Shown here piece by piece: positions 41,479 to 55,500 of a stretch of DNA of 64,000 bases. Position 1 is the first letter of the stretch, and each line of letters opens with the position of its first letter. The stretch spans positions 21,273,414 through 21,337,413 of the forward strand of contig NC_063052.1 of the NCBI RefSeq assembly GCF_018812025.1, read 5' to 3'. The translations under genes were made by a program, and so were the position numbers. Below the pieces are notes generated by a model. That model made no database searches. It saw only the letters and a list, made by a program, of their open reading frames with translations, and was not told the DNA's origin. The DNA comes from Megalobrama amblycephala. Lineage: Eukaryota; Chordata; Actinopteri; Cypriniformes; Xenocyprididae.

Positions 41479-42997
41479 TGTAACGATGTAGCGGTTATTA
41501 ATCAATTTATGGGTGGAATATGAATATAATAATTCATAAGGTTTTATGAATTATTATGCACATATTGACCCAAGGGGGAATTAAACATATATTGTGAATC
41601 AATTACAACGAATTATAATTAATTACATATATGATTAGTTCAGGTTCAATAATTATTTAGAGAAACTACCAGTTCGTCCAGCAAACCGTTGCTTCTCATA
41701 GAATATTATCAACGGAGATATTCTCTGGCCATAAAAATAATTTGCTATTATAGCATCAAAGCATAAAGCGATCGAAAAACGTTAAAGTGACTTGGTCTTC
41801 AGTTGAAAGAACAAACAGAACAATCGAGCGTGAATAACGTTTTAATATATGCAAACTACGAATACAGAGGTTATACGTCTAAATATATATACAAGAGTAT
41901 ACACACCTATGTACAAGAGTGGAAGTAGAGAAGGAAAGAGAGAAGGCAAGTAGCAAACTTACAAACAGTCCTAAGCCAGCACGGAAATCAGTTTTATCAT
42001 CTAAGATTGAGAAACGGCAGTATACTTGCATTGGTTGTGCATGTCAAATTTCAGTTTAGCGCTGGTGCGGTTCGTTGGCTTCTTCCGTTCCGCGGGAAGG
42101 TTTGAACTGAGCACTTGAGAGTGAGTTTCGCTGGAAGATGGCGGTCCCGAAGCTGAGCGCGATGGCAGCGCGTGGTCACCGGAGACGTCCGGGAGAAACG
42201 TGCACGAGGTGCTCGTGAGACAATCGGGAGAACCCGCGTGAATGATTCAGGGCCGTCGGGAGCACACACAGGAGAATCCCGGTGTTCCTTTTTATGACAG
42301 ATAGGCCGACACACCTCCTTGAGGTGGAATGGCCAATGACAGTGATGCAAAGTTGGCGGGCAAGCTCTTTCTTTGTTTGGTCTCCTAGATGAATTTGCAT
42401 ACTTTACGACTATCAGATCGGATTTCGAGATGGAGTGCTTTCTTCACAATATCATTAAACACATCGAAAAATGCATTTGTCATCTATGTGACATCTCTCA
42501 GTGAATAGCTCGAGTCCGGAGCTTTAAAACGAGATCAAACTCGAGATCAGATCAGAAAGGCATATACAAGAAGTTATGGTTTACAGACAAAATTCCCTTA
42601 TTACAACTAACACTAGCACAAATACACTCATTTAAACACTAGAAAACATGCATACGCTTCAAAATACAGGATGGGTATATGTTGGCATAGTTGTATTTTA
42701 CATATACAGTCAAAAATGTATGTTTGTGTGTTTCTGTATGTGTCTGTGTGTGTGTTTTTGTGTGTGCCTGTGTGTGTGGGTGTTGGAATGTGGATCTGGT
42801 CAGTCTCTGGGGGGTGCTCCTTTTGAAGTCACCAAAGTGAGGAAGTTGGAGTTTTCTGTTTACCCTCACGGGTCCACAAAGGTGTCAAGTGGGCTCATCT
42901 TATGCAGACTGGTCGGGGCCAAGTTAGTGATTAACGAACACAGTTCATGAAAACTCCAAAGTTTATTGATTATCCTGATACATGTGCATATGCTACA
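41479..42997 (-). repeat. 5' LTR of the retrovirus-like element (1519 bp)
   Basis: Pair of 31482-32994. Ends in GCTACA before the GCGA duplication. Less deleted than the partner. Confidence 0.92.
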
Positions 42998-43779
42998 GCG
43001 AAACAGTGTGTGCAATGCAATGCAGTAAGCACATAAGTATCTTTATCAGAAGATAACTCTCTTTACTGCACAACGGAATAATTTATACGTTTTTGAATGA
43101 GATGCAATGAAATGACTGCATAAATGATTTGCTGTTCTTGTTCCAATGTTATTGTTATGCAGCGGGATAAGTTAGTTGTTGCTTGCAATACAACAGCACA
43201 TACGTTATCTCATAGATTATACGACATTTTTCAATGTGTAACGGATTAACTTAGTTTCTTGCATGCAATGAAATGAAACATTGCCCATATCATGCAACAT
43301 TGTATCTCTTCAATGCACGTCAGAATGAGTTAGTTTATATGTTATTCTTCCACAAATTAATAAGTTAGCTGTTGTATGCTATGCAATGCAACCGCATATA
43401 TTTTATCTCTTCACTGCAACAGCACATATATCTCTCCAATGCACAACGGAATGAGTTAGTTCTTGTGTGCAATGTAATGCAACAAGTGCATAGCTTACAT
43501 GTTGTTCTTCTATGCAGAGTGAGAAGGTTGTGTGTGCAATCCAATGCAACAGTACATAAGTTATCTCTTCAGTGCAAGTCGGAATGAGTTAGTTCTTGTA
43601 TAAATTGCAATGCAACAAGTTGTATAGCTGTTGCTTTTCAGTACACAGCGAAAGGTTATAATTTGTGTAGGTCACTACACTAAATGTTATCTCTTCGCTG
43701 CACAGCCAAATGAGTTCTTGTTTGCATTGCAATGCAACAGCAGATAGATTCTTGAGTATATAAAATATGAGCATATAAA
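42998..43779 (+). repeat. Satellite C array, part 3
   Basis: Resumes at GCGAAACAGTGTGTGCAATG, completing the monomer broken by the retrovirus-like insertion, and gives way to satellite B at AAGTTAATGT (about 43781). Confidence 0.92.
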
Positions 43780-45695
43780 ATAAGTTAATGTACAGGGACT
43801 ATTTGGCCAGAAATATATAATCAAATATGGACTACTTTATAGCTGATTTAACATCATAAGGAGTCAATGAGAATATATATAATGTTCATGATCAAGTACA
43901 TTCGGGCCAGAAATGTGTTCAGTAGGTCAAATTTGGACTACTCTCCCTATTTTAACATCATTTTAACATACTATCCTCATAACATGGGTTTTTCTTAATA
44001 TGTGATTAACACTAGAACCAGGGGTCGTTGTATTACCTAAAACCTCCATTGTATTATGTCACTGTATAATACTACTGTCTTCAAAAAGTGTTCATGAAAT
44101 TATTATTTTTAATCAACTTTGTCCTATTGTTTTATGCTGTTTTAAGCAGGCTACACTAATCACTTTTTGGTGAATATAGGCTAAACATACAGCCTGAACT
44201 GACAAAGAGAATTAGAAGGAAATAAATACATATTTGGGTGCTGTAATATTATAATAAAATGTCATTAATCACATATTAAGATAAACCATGTTATTTAAAT
44301 TTTACCATAAGTAGACAATGAAGAGCAATAATAATAAAAGTCAATGACTGGGATATTTAATTGAAAATCTGTCATGTAGATTTGAAAAACAGCCATGGGT
44401 AAATTTTACCCCATGGCATTTCTAGCGTTAACATCAGGAGTCTATGAGCATGTTTGTTTTAGTAAGTAAATATCCCAAGATTCTTGGGACAGAAATATAT
44501 TCAGTTTGTCAAGTATGGACTACATCTGGCTATCATCAGAAGAAGTCTATGAGGTATATATGATAATTTAATGTTCAGAGACTCTTTGGCCAGAAATATG
44601 TTTAGTTGGTCAAATATGGGCTACTCTATTGCTGATTTAACATCAGCAGAAGTCAATGAGTATATATAGTCATGAGAACTCTTGGGCCAGAAATATGTTT
44701 AGTTGTAATATCAATTAGGAGTCAATTAGTATGTATAGAATGTTCAAGCCTGTGGACTCTTTGTCCAGAAATCTGTTTAGTAGGTCAAATATGGACTACT
44801 GTCTGGCTGATTTAACATCAGAAAGAGTCAATGAGTATGTATGGAAATTGCAAGTTGGAGTACTCTTGGCCAAGAAATATGTTTAGTAGGTCAAATATAA
44901 AAGAACTATGTGGCTGATGTAACATCGGAAATTAATGAGTATGTGAAAAAATTCAAAATTGAGGACACCTTGGCCAGAAATATGTTCAGAAGGTCAAATA
45001 TATAGTACTGTCTGGCTGATTTAACATCAGAAGGAGTCTGGGAGTACATATAATAATTTAATGTTTAGGGACTCAGAAATATGTTTAAAATGTAAATTAT
45101 GAACTAATGTCTGGATGATGTAACATCTGAAGTTAATGAGAATGTATAGAAAAGTTCAAATTTGAGGAAACTTTTGGCCAGAAATATATTCATTAAGTCA
45201 AATAGAGACTACAGTCTGGCTAACATAACATCCAGAGTCAATGAGAATGTATAAAAAGTTCATGATCGGGGATTCTGTGCCCAGAAATGTTCAAAATGTC
45301 AATTTTGGACTAATTTCTGGCTCATGTAAGATCAGAAGTAGTCATTTAGTTTGTATAGAATGTTTAAGATTGAGTACTCTTTGGCCAGAAATCTGTTCAC
45401 TTGGTCAAATATGGACTACTGTCTGTTTGATTTAACATTAGAAGGATTATAAATAATAAGTTAATGTTCAAGGATGCTTTGGCCAGAAATCTGTTCAGCT
45501 GGTCAAACATGGAGTACTCTATTGCTGATTTAACATCAGTAGAAGTCAATAAGTATATATAGAAAGTTCATAATCGAGGACTCTTGGGCTAGAAATATGT
45601 TCAGTAAGTAAATATGGACTACTAAATTGCTTATATATCATCAGGAGTCAAATGAGTATGAGTATGCTTAGAAAGTTCAAAATTTGAAGACACTT
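43780..45695 (+). repeat. Satellite B array 2, first part
   Basis: About 106-bp monomers as in array 1 but more diverged here; several contain AATAATAAGTTAATGTTCAG. Interrupted by the MITE at 44010-44427. Confidence 0.93.
44010..44427. mobile_element. piggyBac-like MITE (418 bp) with TTAA duplication
   Basis: Ends CACTAGAACCAGGGG and CCCCATGGCATTTCTAGCG are inverted with TTAA immediately outside both (44006-44009, 44428-44431). TTAA target sites and a CRCTAGAA-type terminus fit the piggyBac superfamily. No transposase. The outside left flank (43981-44009) is inverted relative to interior 44262-44294. Confidence 0.65.
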
Positions 45696-46560
45696 GAACA
45701 ATTTGTCTTGCCTTCGATCTCATTATTGCAGAGTCTGTCCATTAAACTAGATAACAAGGTGAAAAAACAGCATCTAGGGATGCAAAAATATGCCTTATAC
45801 AGTTTAAGATAGTGCACCGTTTTTATTGGACCCCTTCCTGACTGTTCAGGCTTGGGTTAAAAGATACTCCTTATTGCTGGATATGTAAGACTGAGGATGG
45901 AGACTTAACTCATGCCCTCTGGTTTTGTACAAAAATTCAGGATTTCTGGAAAAGAGTTCATGAACACATTTGCACTGTTTTGGAAACTCAGATTTCACTA
46001 TGTCCTCAATTGTTTATATTAGGTGGGGGACAGACAGTGACATAAGAGACAAACACATAAGATACTGGGTACAAACCAGTTTAATGATTGGCAGAAAAAT
46101 AATTCCTAGGAGCTGGAAGTCAGAGGAGGCCCCTTCCTTTCAGGAATGGATAGCAGAACTAGGTAGAGGCTGCATTTGAAAATGTCTTATAAACAGATGG
46201 ATAAACTAAAGTTTATTTTATAAGAAATGGTCCAGATATTTATCTTATTTGGAAAAGGGGCAGTAATAATTATGTGAGAGAAACATGTTCACATGTTCTT
46301 TTTTTTTTTTTTTTTTCTTGTATATAAAGGAGACATTCTCCTTTTCTCACCAATAAATGCTGGAAGTTATACTTATTGTATTGAATTGGATAGCCAAGTT
46401 GTGACCTCAAGCTGTAGTTGGGGATTTCATGTGTGGGTGGGTGTTGATATTGGGGTGAAAATGTTGATTTTGTACAAATGCATTATGTTGTATTCTGAAA
46501 AGCACCTTAAAAATCAATAAAAAAAAACATTAATCACAAAAAAAAAAAAAAAAATAAAAA
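45696..46560 (+). pseudogene. 5'-truncated L1-type LINE: ORF2 C-terminus and poly(A) tail
   Basis: In one frame it reads IVHRFYWTPS-stop-LFRLGLKDTPYCWIC and then GDLTHALWFC, the C-X2-C...H-X4-C cysteine-rich C-terminus of L1 ORF2, followed by IQDFWKRVHEHI. An in-frame TGA and a later TAA break it. The fragment ends with a signal-like AATCAATAAAAA and an A-rich tail (46515-46560), then satellite B resumes. Typical of a 5'-truncated retrotransposition event; clear target duplication not found. Confidence 0.82.
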
Positions 46561-49500
46561 TCCAGAAATCTGTTCAGAAGGTAAAATATGGACTACTGTC
46601 TGGCTGATTTAACATTAGAAGATGTCAATGAGTATGTATGGAAAGTGCAAGATGGAGTACTCTTTGACAAGAAATATGTTTAGTTGCTCAAATATAGAGA
46701 ACTGTCTGGCTGATGTTGTCAATGAGTCAATGAAGTCAATGAGTATGTAAAGAAAGTTCAAAATTGAGGACACTTTGGCCAGAAATATATTCATTAATTC
46801 AAATATAGATACAGTCTGGCTGATGTAACATCTGGAGTCAATTAGAATGTATAGAAAGATCATGATCGAGGACTCTTGGGCCAGAGATCTGTTCAGAAGA
46901 TCAAATATGGACTTCTACATGGCTGATGTAACATCAGGAGTCAATTAGTATGTATAGTGTTCAAGATTGAGTATTCTTTGGCGAGACATATGTTCAGTTT
47001 GTCAAATATGGACTACTGTCTGGCTGATTTAACATCAGAAGGAGTCTATGTGTGTAAATAACAAGTTAATATTGAGGTACTCTTTGGCTAGAGCTCAAAA
47101 TGTCAACTGTTGACTTATGTCTGGCCCATGTGACATCAGAAGTAGTCAATTAGTTTGTATAGAATTTTCAAGATCGAGTACTCTTTGTCCAGAAATCTTT
47201 TTAGTTGGTTATATATGGACTAATGTCTGGCTGATTTAACATTAGAAGGAGTTTATGAGTATGAATAATAAGTTAATGTTCAGGGGCTCTTTGGCCAGTA
47301 ATATGTTCAGTTGTTCAAATATGGACTACTCTGTTGCTGATCTAACATCAGTAGAAGTCAACAAATATATATAGAAAGTTCATGATTGAGGACTCTTTGG
47401 CCAGAAATATGTTCAGTTTGTCAAATATGGACTAATGTCAGGCTTATGTAATATCAGGAGTCAATTAATATGTATAGAATTTTCAAGACCATGGACTCTT
47501 TGCCCAGAAATATATTCAGTAGGTCAAATATGGACTAAAATATTGCTGATTTAACATCAGTAGATGTCAATGAGTATATATAGAAAGTTCATGATCCAGG
47601 ACTCTTGGGCAAGAAATATGTTCAGTAGGTCAAATATGGACTACTATATTGCTGATTTGACATCAGAAGGAGTCACTGAACATCAGATATGTTCTGAATA
47701 TGTCACTGAACAGAATAAGGACAATAGAATATGTATAGAAAGATCCTGATCGAGGACTCTTGGGCCAGAAATATGTTTAATTTGTCAAATATGGACTAAT
47801 GTCAGGCTTATGTAATATCAGGAGTCAATTAGTATGTGTAGAATTTTCAAAACCGTGAACTCTTTGCCCAGAAATATGTTCAGAAGGTCAAATATGGACT
47901 ACTATATTGCTGATTTAACATCAGTAGATGTCAATGAGTATATATAGAAAGTTCATGATCCAGGACTCTTGGGCAAGAAATATGTTCAGTAGGTCAAATA
48001 TGGGCTACTATATTGCTGATTTGACATCAGAAGGAGTCACTGAACATCAGATATGTTGTGAATATGTCACTGAACAGAATAAGGACAATAGAATATGTAT
48101 AGAAAGATCCTGATCGAGGACTCTTGGGCCAGAAATATGTTTAATTTGTAAAATATGGACTAATATCAGTCTTATGTAATATCAGGAGTCAATTAGTACG
48201 TATAGAATTTTCAAGACCATGAACTCTTTGCCCAGAAATATGTTCAGTAGGTCAAATATGGACTACTATATTGCTGATTTAACATCAGTAGATGTCAATG
48301 AGTATATATAGAAAGTTCATGATCCAGGACTCTTGGGCAAGAAATATGTTCAGTAGGTCAAATATGGGCTACTATATTGCTGATTTGACATCAGAGGGAG
48401 TCACTGAACATCAGATATGTTCTGAATATGTCACTGAACAGAAAATGGACAATAGAATATGTATAGAAAGATCCTGATCAAGGACTCTTGGGCCAGAAAT
48501 ATGTTCAGAAGATCAAAAATGGACTACTGTCTGGCGGATTTGACATCAGAAGGAATCTGTGAGTATTTATAAAAAGTTAATGATCAGGCAATCTTTGGAC
48601 AGAAATACCTTCAGAAGGTCAAAAATGGACTACTGTCGTAACATCAGGAGTCATCAATGAGTATATATAGAAAGTTCAAAATTGAGGACATTTTGGCAAG
48701 AAGTATGTACATTGTGTCAAAAATAGGCTACAGTCTGGCTTATCTAACATCAAAAGGAATTAGTATGTATAGAATGCTCAAGATTGAATACTTTTTGGCC
48801 AGAAATCTGTTCAGTAGGTCAAATATGGATTACTCTATGGCTGACGTAACACCAGAAGTCAATTAGTATGTATAGAATGTTTAAGATCGAGTACCCGTTG
48901 GCAAGAAATCTGTTTAGTAGGTAAAATAGGGACTAATCTGTTGCTGATTTAACATCAGTAGAAGTCAATGAGTATATATGGGAAGTTCATGTTCTCAGAC
49001 TCTTTGTACAGAAATATGTTCAAAAGGTCAAATATGGAATTCTACACCGCTGTCGTAACATCAGAAGCAGTTAATGAGTATGTATAGAAAGTTCAAAATT
49101 TAAGACACTTTGGCCAGAAATATGTTCAGAACGTGAAATATGGACTGCTGCCAGTCTGACATCAAAAGGAGTCTAAGAAATTGGTGTAGAAATGTGTTCT
49201 GAAGATCAAAAATGAACTAATGTTTGGCTTATGTAATATCAAACGTCAATAAGTTTGTATAGAATGTTCAAAATCGAGTACACCTTTTGCCAGACAATGA
49301 ATAAAAATATCATGAGCTAAGGAATCTAGGTGCAGAAATGTGTACTGAAGATCAAAATGGACTACTCTATTGCTGATTTAACATTAGTAGAAGTCAATGA
49401 CTATATATAGAAAGTTCATGATCAGGGACTCTTGGGCCATAAATATGTTCAGAAGGTCAAATACAGAGTTCTACTTCGGTGATGAAACATCAGAAGGAGT

Positions 49501-52500
49501 CAATGACAATGTATAGAAAGTTCATGATCGAGGATTCTTGGGCGATTAATATGTTTATAAGGTCAAATTTGGACTAGTATCAGGCTGATTTAACATCAAA
49601 AGGAGTCAATGACAATATATAGAAAGATCATGGTCTAGGACTCTTTGGCCAGAAATATGTTCTCAGTGTGAAAATATACTAATGTCTGGCCTATGTAATA
49701 TCAGATGTCATATCTGATATCAATTAGTATGTATAGAATGTAATATATCAGATGTCAATTAGTATGTATAGAATGTTTAAGATTGAGGACCCTTTGGCCA
49801 GAAATCTGTTTAGTAGGTCAAATATGGATTACTCTATTGCTGATTTAACATCAATATTAGTCAATAAGTGTATATAGAAAGTTCATTATCGAGGACTCTT
49901 GGGCCATAAATATGTTCAGAAGGTCAAATTTGGACTACTGTCTGGCTAAGGTAACTTCCGAAGTCTATTAATATGTATAAAAAGTTCATGTTCAGGCACT
50001 CTTTGTCCAAATATTTGTTCAGTTGGTGAAATATGGACTAATCAATTGCCGATTTAACATCAATAGAAGTCATTGAGTATATATAAAAGTTCACGATTGT
50101 GGACCTTTGGGCCATAAATGTGTTCAGAATGTGAAATATGGACTACTGCTAGTCTGATTTAAGATCAGAAGGAGTCTATGAAAGAGTCTAGGGCTCTTGA
50201 TGCAGAAATGTGTTCTGAAGATCAATAATGGAGTACTCTATTGCTGATTTAACATTAGTAGAAGTCAATGAGTACATGTAGAAAGTTCACAATCGAGGAC
50301 TCTTTGGCCCGGAATATGTTCTATTGGTCAAATATGGACTACTCTATTGCTGATTTAACATCAGTAGAAGACCATAAGTGTATATAGAAAGTTCATGATC
50401 AAGGACTCTTGGGCCATAAATATGTTCAGAAGGTCAAATATGGACTACTGTCAGGCTGATTTAACATCAGAAGGAGTCAATGACAATGTATAGAAAGTTC
50501 ATGATCGAGGACTCTTGGGCCATAAATATGTTTATAAGGTCAAATTTGGACTGGCATCAGGCTGATTTAACATCAAAAGGAGTCAATGACAATTTATGGG
50601 CAATAAATATGTTCAGAATATCAAATATGGACTACTGCTAGTCTGATTTAAGATCAGAAAGAGTCTATGACAATGTATAGAAAGATTATGGTCTAGGGCT
50701 CTTGATGCAGAAATGTGTTATGAAGATCAATAATGGACTGCTCTATTGCTGATGTAACATTAGTAGCAGTCAATGAGTACATGTAGAAAGTTCACAATCG
50801 AGGACTCTTGGGCCATAAATATGTTCTATTGGTCAAATATGGACTACTGTCAGGCTGATTTAACATCAGAAGGAGCCAATGACAATGTATAGAAAGTTCA
50901 TGATCGAGGACTCTTGGGCCATAAATATGTTTATAAGGTCAAATTTGGACTAGCGTCCGGCTGATTTAACATCAAAAGGAGTCAATGACAATTTATAGAA
51001 AGATCATGGTCTAGGACTCTTTGGCCAGAAATATGTTCTCCATGTAAAAATGGACTAATGTCTGGCATATGTAATATCAGAAGTCATTTAGTATGTATAG
51101 AATGTTTAAGATCTGTTTAAAATCTGTTTAGTAGGTCAAATATGGATTACTCTATTGCTGATTTTTCATCAGGAGATGTCAATAAGTGTATATAGAAAGT
51201 TCATGATCGAGGCCTCCTGGGCCATAAATATGTCTGGCATATGTAATATCAGAAGTCAATTATTATGTGTAGAATGTTTAAAATCGAGTCCCCCTTTTGC
51301 CAAACAATGAATAAAATTATCATGATCTAGGACTCTTGGTGCAGAAATGTGTTCTGAAGATTAAAAATGGACTACTCTATCGCTGATTTTACATTAGTAG
51401 AAGTCAATGAGTATATATAGAAAGTTCATGATCAGGGACTCTTTTGGCCATAAATATGTTCAGAAGGTCAAATACGGAATTCTACTTCGGTGATGAAACA
51501 TCAGAATGAGTCAGCGACAATGTATAGAAAGTTCATGATCGAGGACTCTTGGGCCATAAATATGTTTATAAGGTCAAATTTGGACTGGCGTCAGGCTGAT
51601 TTAACATCAAAAGGAGTCAATGACAATTTATAGAAAGATCATGGTCTAGGACTCTTTGGCCAGAAATATGTTCTCAATGTAAAAATGGACTAATGTCTGG
51701 CATATATAATATCAGACCCTTTGAACAGAAATCTGTTTAGTAGGTCAAATATGGATTACTCTATTGCTGATTTTTCATCAGGAGATGTCACTAAGTGTAT
51801 ATAGAAAGTTCATGATCGAGGCCTCTTGGGCCATAAATATGTTCAGTAGGTCAACTATGGACTACTGTCAGGCTGATTTAACATAAGAAGGAGTCAATGA
51901 CAATGTATAGAGAGTTCATGATCGAGCACTCTTGGGCCATAAATATGTTTATAAGGTCAAATTTGGACTAACGTCAGGCTGATTTAACATCAAAAGGAGT
52001 CAATGACAATTTATAGAAAGATCATGGTCTAGGACTGTTTGGCCAGAAATATGTTCTCCATGTAAAAATGGACCAATGTCTGGCATATGTAATATCAGAA
52101 GTCAATTAGTATGTATAGAATGTTTAAGATTGAGGACCCTTTGGCCAGACATCTGTTTAGTAGGTCAAATATGGATTACTCTATTGCTGATTTTTCATCA
52201 GATGTCAATAAGTGTATATAGAAAGTTCATGATCGAGGCCTCTTGGGCCATAAATATGTTTATAAGGTCAAATTTGGACTGGCATCAGGCTGATTTAACA
52301 TCAAAAGGAGTCAATGACAATTTATTGGCCATAAATATGTTCAGAATATCAAATATGGACTACTGCTAGTCTGATTTAAGATTAGAAAGAGTCTATGACA
52401 ATGTATAGAAAGATTATGGTCTAGGGCTCTTGATGCAGAAATGTGTTTTGAAGATCAATAATGGACTACTCTATTGCAGATTTAACATTAGTAGGAGTCA

Positions 52501-55500
52501 ATGACAATGTATAGAGAGTTCATGATCGAGGACTCTTGGGCCATAAATATGTTTATAAGATCAAATTTGGACTAATGTCAGGCTGATTTAACATCAAAAG
52601 GAGTCAATGACAATTTATAGAAAGATCATGGTCTAGGACTCTTGGGCCATAAATATGTTCTCAATGTCAAAATGGACCAATATCTGTCTTATGTAATATC
52701 AGAAGTCAATTATTATGTGTAGAATGTTTAAAATCGAGTCCCCCTTTTGCCAGACAATGAATAAAAATATCATGATCTAGGACTTTTGGTGCAGAAATGT
52801 GTTCTGAAGATCAAAAATGGACTACTCTATCGCTGATTTTACATTAGTAGAAGTCAATGAGTATATATGGAAAGTTCATGATCGTGGACTCTTGGGCCAT
52901 AAATATGTTCAGAAGGTCAAATACGGAATTCTACTTCGGTAATGAAACATCAGAAGGAGTCAATGACAATGTATAGAAAGTTCATGATCGAGGACTCTTG
53001 GGCCATAAATATGTTTATAAGGTCAAATTTGGTCTAGCGTCAGGCTGATTTAACATCAAAAGGAGTCAATGACAATTTATAGAAAGACCATGGTCTAGGA
53101 CTCTTTGGCCAGAAATATGTTCTCCATGTAAAAATGGACTAATGTCTGGCATATGTAATATCAGAAGTCAATTAGTATATATAGAATGTTTAAGATCGAG
53201 GACCCTTTGAACAGAAATCTGTTTAGTAGGTCAAATATGGTTTACTCTATTGCTGATTTTTCATCAGAAGATGTCAGTAAGTGTATATAGAAAGTTCATG
53301 ATCGAGGCCTCTTGGGCCATAAATATGTTCAGAAGGTCGAATTTGGACAACTGTCTGGCAAAGGTAACTTCCGAAGAAGTCTGTTAATATGTATAAAAAA
53401 TCTTTGTCCAAATATTTGTTCAGTTGGTGAAATATGGACTTATCAATTGCCGATTTAACATCAATAGAAGTCAAAGAGTATATATAGAAAGTTCATGATT
53501 GTGGACTCTTGGGCCATAAATATGTTCAAAACGTCAAATATGTACTACTGCCAGTCTGATTTAAGAGCAGAAGGAGTCTATGATAATGTATAGAAAGATT
53601 ATCATCTAGGAATTTAGGTGCAGAAATGTGTTCTGAAGATCAAAAATGGATTACTGTCAGGCTGATTTAACATCAAAAAGAGTCAATGACAGTTTATAGA
53701 AAGATCATGATCTAGGAATCTTGGGCCAGAAATATGTTCTCTATGCCAAAATGGACCAATATCTGTCTTATGTAATATCAGAAGTCAATTATTATGTGTA
53801 GAATGTTTAAAATCGAGTTCCCCTTTTGCCAGACAATGAATACAAATATCATGATCTAGGACTCTTGGTGCAGAAATGTGTTCTGAAGATCAAAAATGGA
53901 CTACTCTATCGCTGATTTTACATTAGTAGAAATCAATGAGTATATATAGAAAGTTCATGATTGTGGACTCTTGGGCCATAAATATGTTCAGAATGTCAAA
54001 TACGGAATTCTACTTCGGTAATGAAACATCAGAAGGAGTCAATGACAATGTATAGAAAGTTCATGATCGAGGACTCTTGGGCCATAAATATATTCAGAAG
54101 GTCAAATTTGGACAACTGTCTGGCTAAGGTAACTTCCGAAGAAGCCTATTCATACGTATAAAAAATCTTTGTCCAAATATTTGTTCAGTTGGTGAAATAT
54201 GGACTAATCAATTGCCAATTTAACATCAATAGAAGTCAAAGAGTATATATAGAAAGTTCATGATTGTGGAACCTTGGGCCATAAATGTGTTCAGAATGTG
54301 AAATATGGACTACTGCTAGTCTGATTTAAAATCAGAAAGAGTCTATGACAATGTATAGAAAGATTATGGTCTAGGGCTCTTGATGCAGAAATGTGTTCTG
54401 AAGATCAATAATGGACTACTCTATTGCTGATTTAACATTAGTTGGAGTCAATGAGTATATGTAGAAATTTCACAATCGAGGACTCTTTGGCCCGGAATAT
54501 GTTCTATTTGTCAAATATGGACTACTCTATTGCTGATTTAACATCAGTAGAAGTCCATAAGTGTATATAGAAAGTTCATGATCGAGGACTCTTGGGCCAT
54601 AAATATGTTCAGAAGGTCAAATATGGACTACTGTCAGGCTGATTTAACATCAGAAGGAGTCAATGACAATGTATAGAAAGTTCATGATCGAGGACTCTTG
54701 GGCCATCAATATGTTTATAAGGTCAAATTTGGACTGGCATCAGGCTGATTTAACATCAAAAGGAGTCAATGACAATTTATGGGCCATAAATATGTTCAGA
54801 ATATCAAATATGGACTACTGCTAGTCTGATTTAAGATTAGAAAGAGTCTATGACAATGTATAGAAAGATTATGGTCTAGGGCTCTTGATGCAGAAATGTG
54901 TTCTGAAGATCAATAATAGACTACTCTATTGCAGATTTAACATTAGTAGGAGTCAATGAGTACATGTAGAAAGTTCACAATCGAGGACTCTTTGGCCCGG
55001 GATATTGGTCAAATATGGACTACTCTATTGCTGATTTAACATCAGTAGAAGTCCATAAGTGTATATAGAAAGTTCATGATCGAGGACTCTTGGGCCATAA
55101 ATATGTTCAGAAGGTCAAATATGGACTACTGTCAGGCTGATTTAACATAAAAAGGAGTCAATGACAATGTATAGAGAGCTCATGATCGAGGACTCTTGGG
55201 CCATAAATATGTTTATAAGATCAAAGTTGGACTAACGTCAGGCTGATTTAACATCAAAAGGAGTCAATAACAATTTATAGAAAGATCATGGTCTAGGACT
55301 CTTGGGCCATAAATATGTTCTCAATGTCAAAATGGACCAATATCTGTCTTATGTAATATCAGAAGTCAATTATTATGTGTAGAATGTTTAAAATCGAGTC
55401 CCCCTTTTGCCAGACACTGAATAAAAATATCATGATCTAGGACTCTTGGTGCAGAAATGTGTTCAGAAGATCAAAAATGGACTACTCTATCGCTGATTTT

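Larger units (their letters stand above)
31482..42997 (-). mobile_element. Decayed retrovirus-like LTR element (11.5 kb, minus strand)
   Basis: About 1.5-kb LTRs (31482-32994 and 41479-42997) in the same orientation flank fragments that read on the minus strand in the order gag, RT/RNase H, integrase, envelope-like. A 4-bp duplication GCGA (31478-31481 and 42998-43001) brackets the element within satellite C. On the minus strand the LTR starts TGYAGCATATG and ends CGTTACA; GAAGGGGGGTC before the 3' LTR is a polypurine tract. The internal genes carry frameshifts, stops and deletions (most of RT and the integrase core are missing), so it cannot replicate itself. The 4-bp duplication and envelope-like part favour a retrovirus-like assignment; the exact family is not determined. 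Confidence 0.88.
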
